7,383 nucleotides of DNA, taken from positions 1-7,383 of the forward strand of contig DDIP01000345.1 of NCBI GenBank assembly GCA_002338605.1. Direction: 5' to 3'. Shown here piece after piece: positions 6,933 to 7,383 of the stretch (position 1 is the stretch's first letter; every line of letters begins with the position of its first letter). The notes under the pieces were generated by a model. The model did no database searches, was not told where the DNA came from, and was given only the letters and a program-made list of their open reading frames with translations. The DNA comes from Proteobacteria bacterium UBA1847 (GTDB taxonomy: Bacteria > Pseudomonadota > Gammaproteobacteria > Steroidobacterales > Woeseiaceae). The translations under genes and the position numbers were made by a program.

Positions 6933-6957
6933 GGCGCATCTTTCAGGGCGCGCCGAA
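6930..6957 (+). other. Second hairpin overlapping the first
   Basis: TTCGGCGC (6930-6937) pairs perfectly with GCGCCGAA (6950-6957) across a 12-base loop. The left arm shares bases 6930-6932 with the right arm of the hairpin at 6911-6932, so both cannot be complete at once. No T run follows. Role unknown: terminator part, attenuator-like switch or chance. Confidence 0.4.
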
Positions 6958-7050
6958 TGGAGTCTCTTTCGTCAGTACTTTGCCGATGATATGGTGTGCT
7001 CCTGCACGCGGGGTTGTCAGTCATCGCCGAATTTGCATTACCAGAAAATC

Positions 7051-7056
7051 AAGGAA
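7051..7056 (+). promoter_or_regulatory. Ribosome binding site of the lipoprotein gene
   Basis: AAGGAA lies nine bases before the GTG at 7066. It supports this GTG over the in-frame TTG at 7033, and gives a signal peptide of normal length before the lipobox. Confidence 0.65.
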
Positions 7057-7065
7057 TCGTCGCCA

Positions 7066-7383
7066 GTGCGCCAGGTCAATTTGCCAGGTTTTTTCCTCGT
7101 CTTCGGATTAATGCTCAGTGGTTGTGACAATCTCGCACAGACACCATCAGCCACGCCCGCGTCGGACGCCAGTTTTGACCACATCGGCACATTTTTCAGG
7201 CCGGTGCCGGACGTTGTGGACGGCCCAACCCGGCTGGTTTACGTGCCGGTGTACTCCCGATTGTTCCTGTCCAAGGCGAGCTTCTGGGAGATGGCTGCCT
7301 CACTCAGCATTCGAAACACCGACCCCGATCAATCGCTGATCGTCTATCAAATCGAATACATTGATACGGCCGGCGAAGTCATC
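7066..7383 (+). CDS. Lipoprotein resembling the DUF3124 family, 3' partial
   Basis: A reading frame starting at GTG 7066 stays open for 106 codons to the window end. Residues 1-20 form a lipoprotein signal: VRQVNL, then the hydrophobic PGFFLVFGLML, then lipobox LSGC with Cys20 as the lipidated residue. Asp21 follows it; Asp at +2 in enterobacteria favours retention in the inner membrane, though the rule is not universal. Residues 21-50 look like a flexible linker. The rest, LVYVPVYSRLF ... LSIRNTDPDQSLIVYQIEYIDTAGEVI, resembles DUF3124 (VPVYSxIY ... LSIRNTD ... DYYDTxGxL), a small family of unknown function. The family match is by memory of the pattern. Its start is set by AAGGAA nine bases upstream. 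It is separated from the reductase gene by 226 bases with hairpins, so it is probably a separate transcription unit. The C-terminus lies outside the window. Confidence 0.82.
   Translation, partial: MRQVNLPGFFLVFGLMLSGCDNLAQTPSATPASDASFDHIGTFFRPVPDVVDGPTRLVYVPVYSRLFLSKASFWEMAASLSIRNTDPDQSLIVYQIEYIDTAGEVI

Noticed and set aside
7014..7041. TTGTCA plus CATTAC as a promoter for the lipoprotein gene
   Set aside because: The -35 match is good (five of six) and the spacing is 16, but the -10 candidate matches only three of six bases. Too weak to annotate.
7033..7065. Upstream in-frame TTG at 7033 as the start of the lipoprotein
   Set aside because: It would add 11 polar, charged residues before the signal peptide and place the AAGGAA ribosome site inside the gene.

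Overview
The window looks like a high-GC proteobacterial chromosome segment. A gammaproteobacterium is most likely, because ECF sigma factors paired with a membrane Ser/Thr kinase carrying a TPR tail are common there, and a Tat-type signal and a lipobox indicate a cell envelope of that kind. This placement is inference. All recognised genes lie on the + strand.

Bases 1-2965 plus the kinase form the left block. A large protein of unknown function, whose 5' end lies outside the window, runs to 2343. It appears to end in two tandem Ig-like/PKD-like beta domains and a module with the only two cysteines. After 52 bases comes an ECF sigma factor of the type (Sigma70_ECF / ECF43-like) that sits beside protein kinases (2396-2965). 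Its stop codon directly abuts the start codon of a Ser/Thr kinase (2966-5374). That kinase has a complete cytoplasmic catalytic domain, one membrane span and about 400 residues of TPR-like helices that should face the periplasm. In studied relatives (EcfP/PknT of Vibrio parahaemolyticus, EcfK/PknS of Xanthomonas citri) the kinase phosphorylates a threonine in sigma region 2.2 and so switches the sigma factor on. Here Thr57 lies where the acidic RNA-polymerase-binding motif of ordinary ECF factors would be, so the same switch is predicted. The large upstream protein may be a target or partner of this switch, but only its position suggests that.

Bases 5375-5888 are a scar region. A non-coding stretch with two weak hairpins is followed by the N-terminal fragment of an integrase-type (rve/DDE) transposase that breaks off before its catalytic domain.

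The right block is metabolic and envelope-related. It holds an aldo/keto reductase with a twin-arginine signal and an intact catalytic tetrad (5889-6839), a 226-base gap with two overlapping, mutually exclusive hairpins, and the start of a small lipoprotein resembling the DUF3124 family (7066 to the window end, 3' partial). No tRNA, rRNA or CRISPR array was seen.
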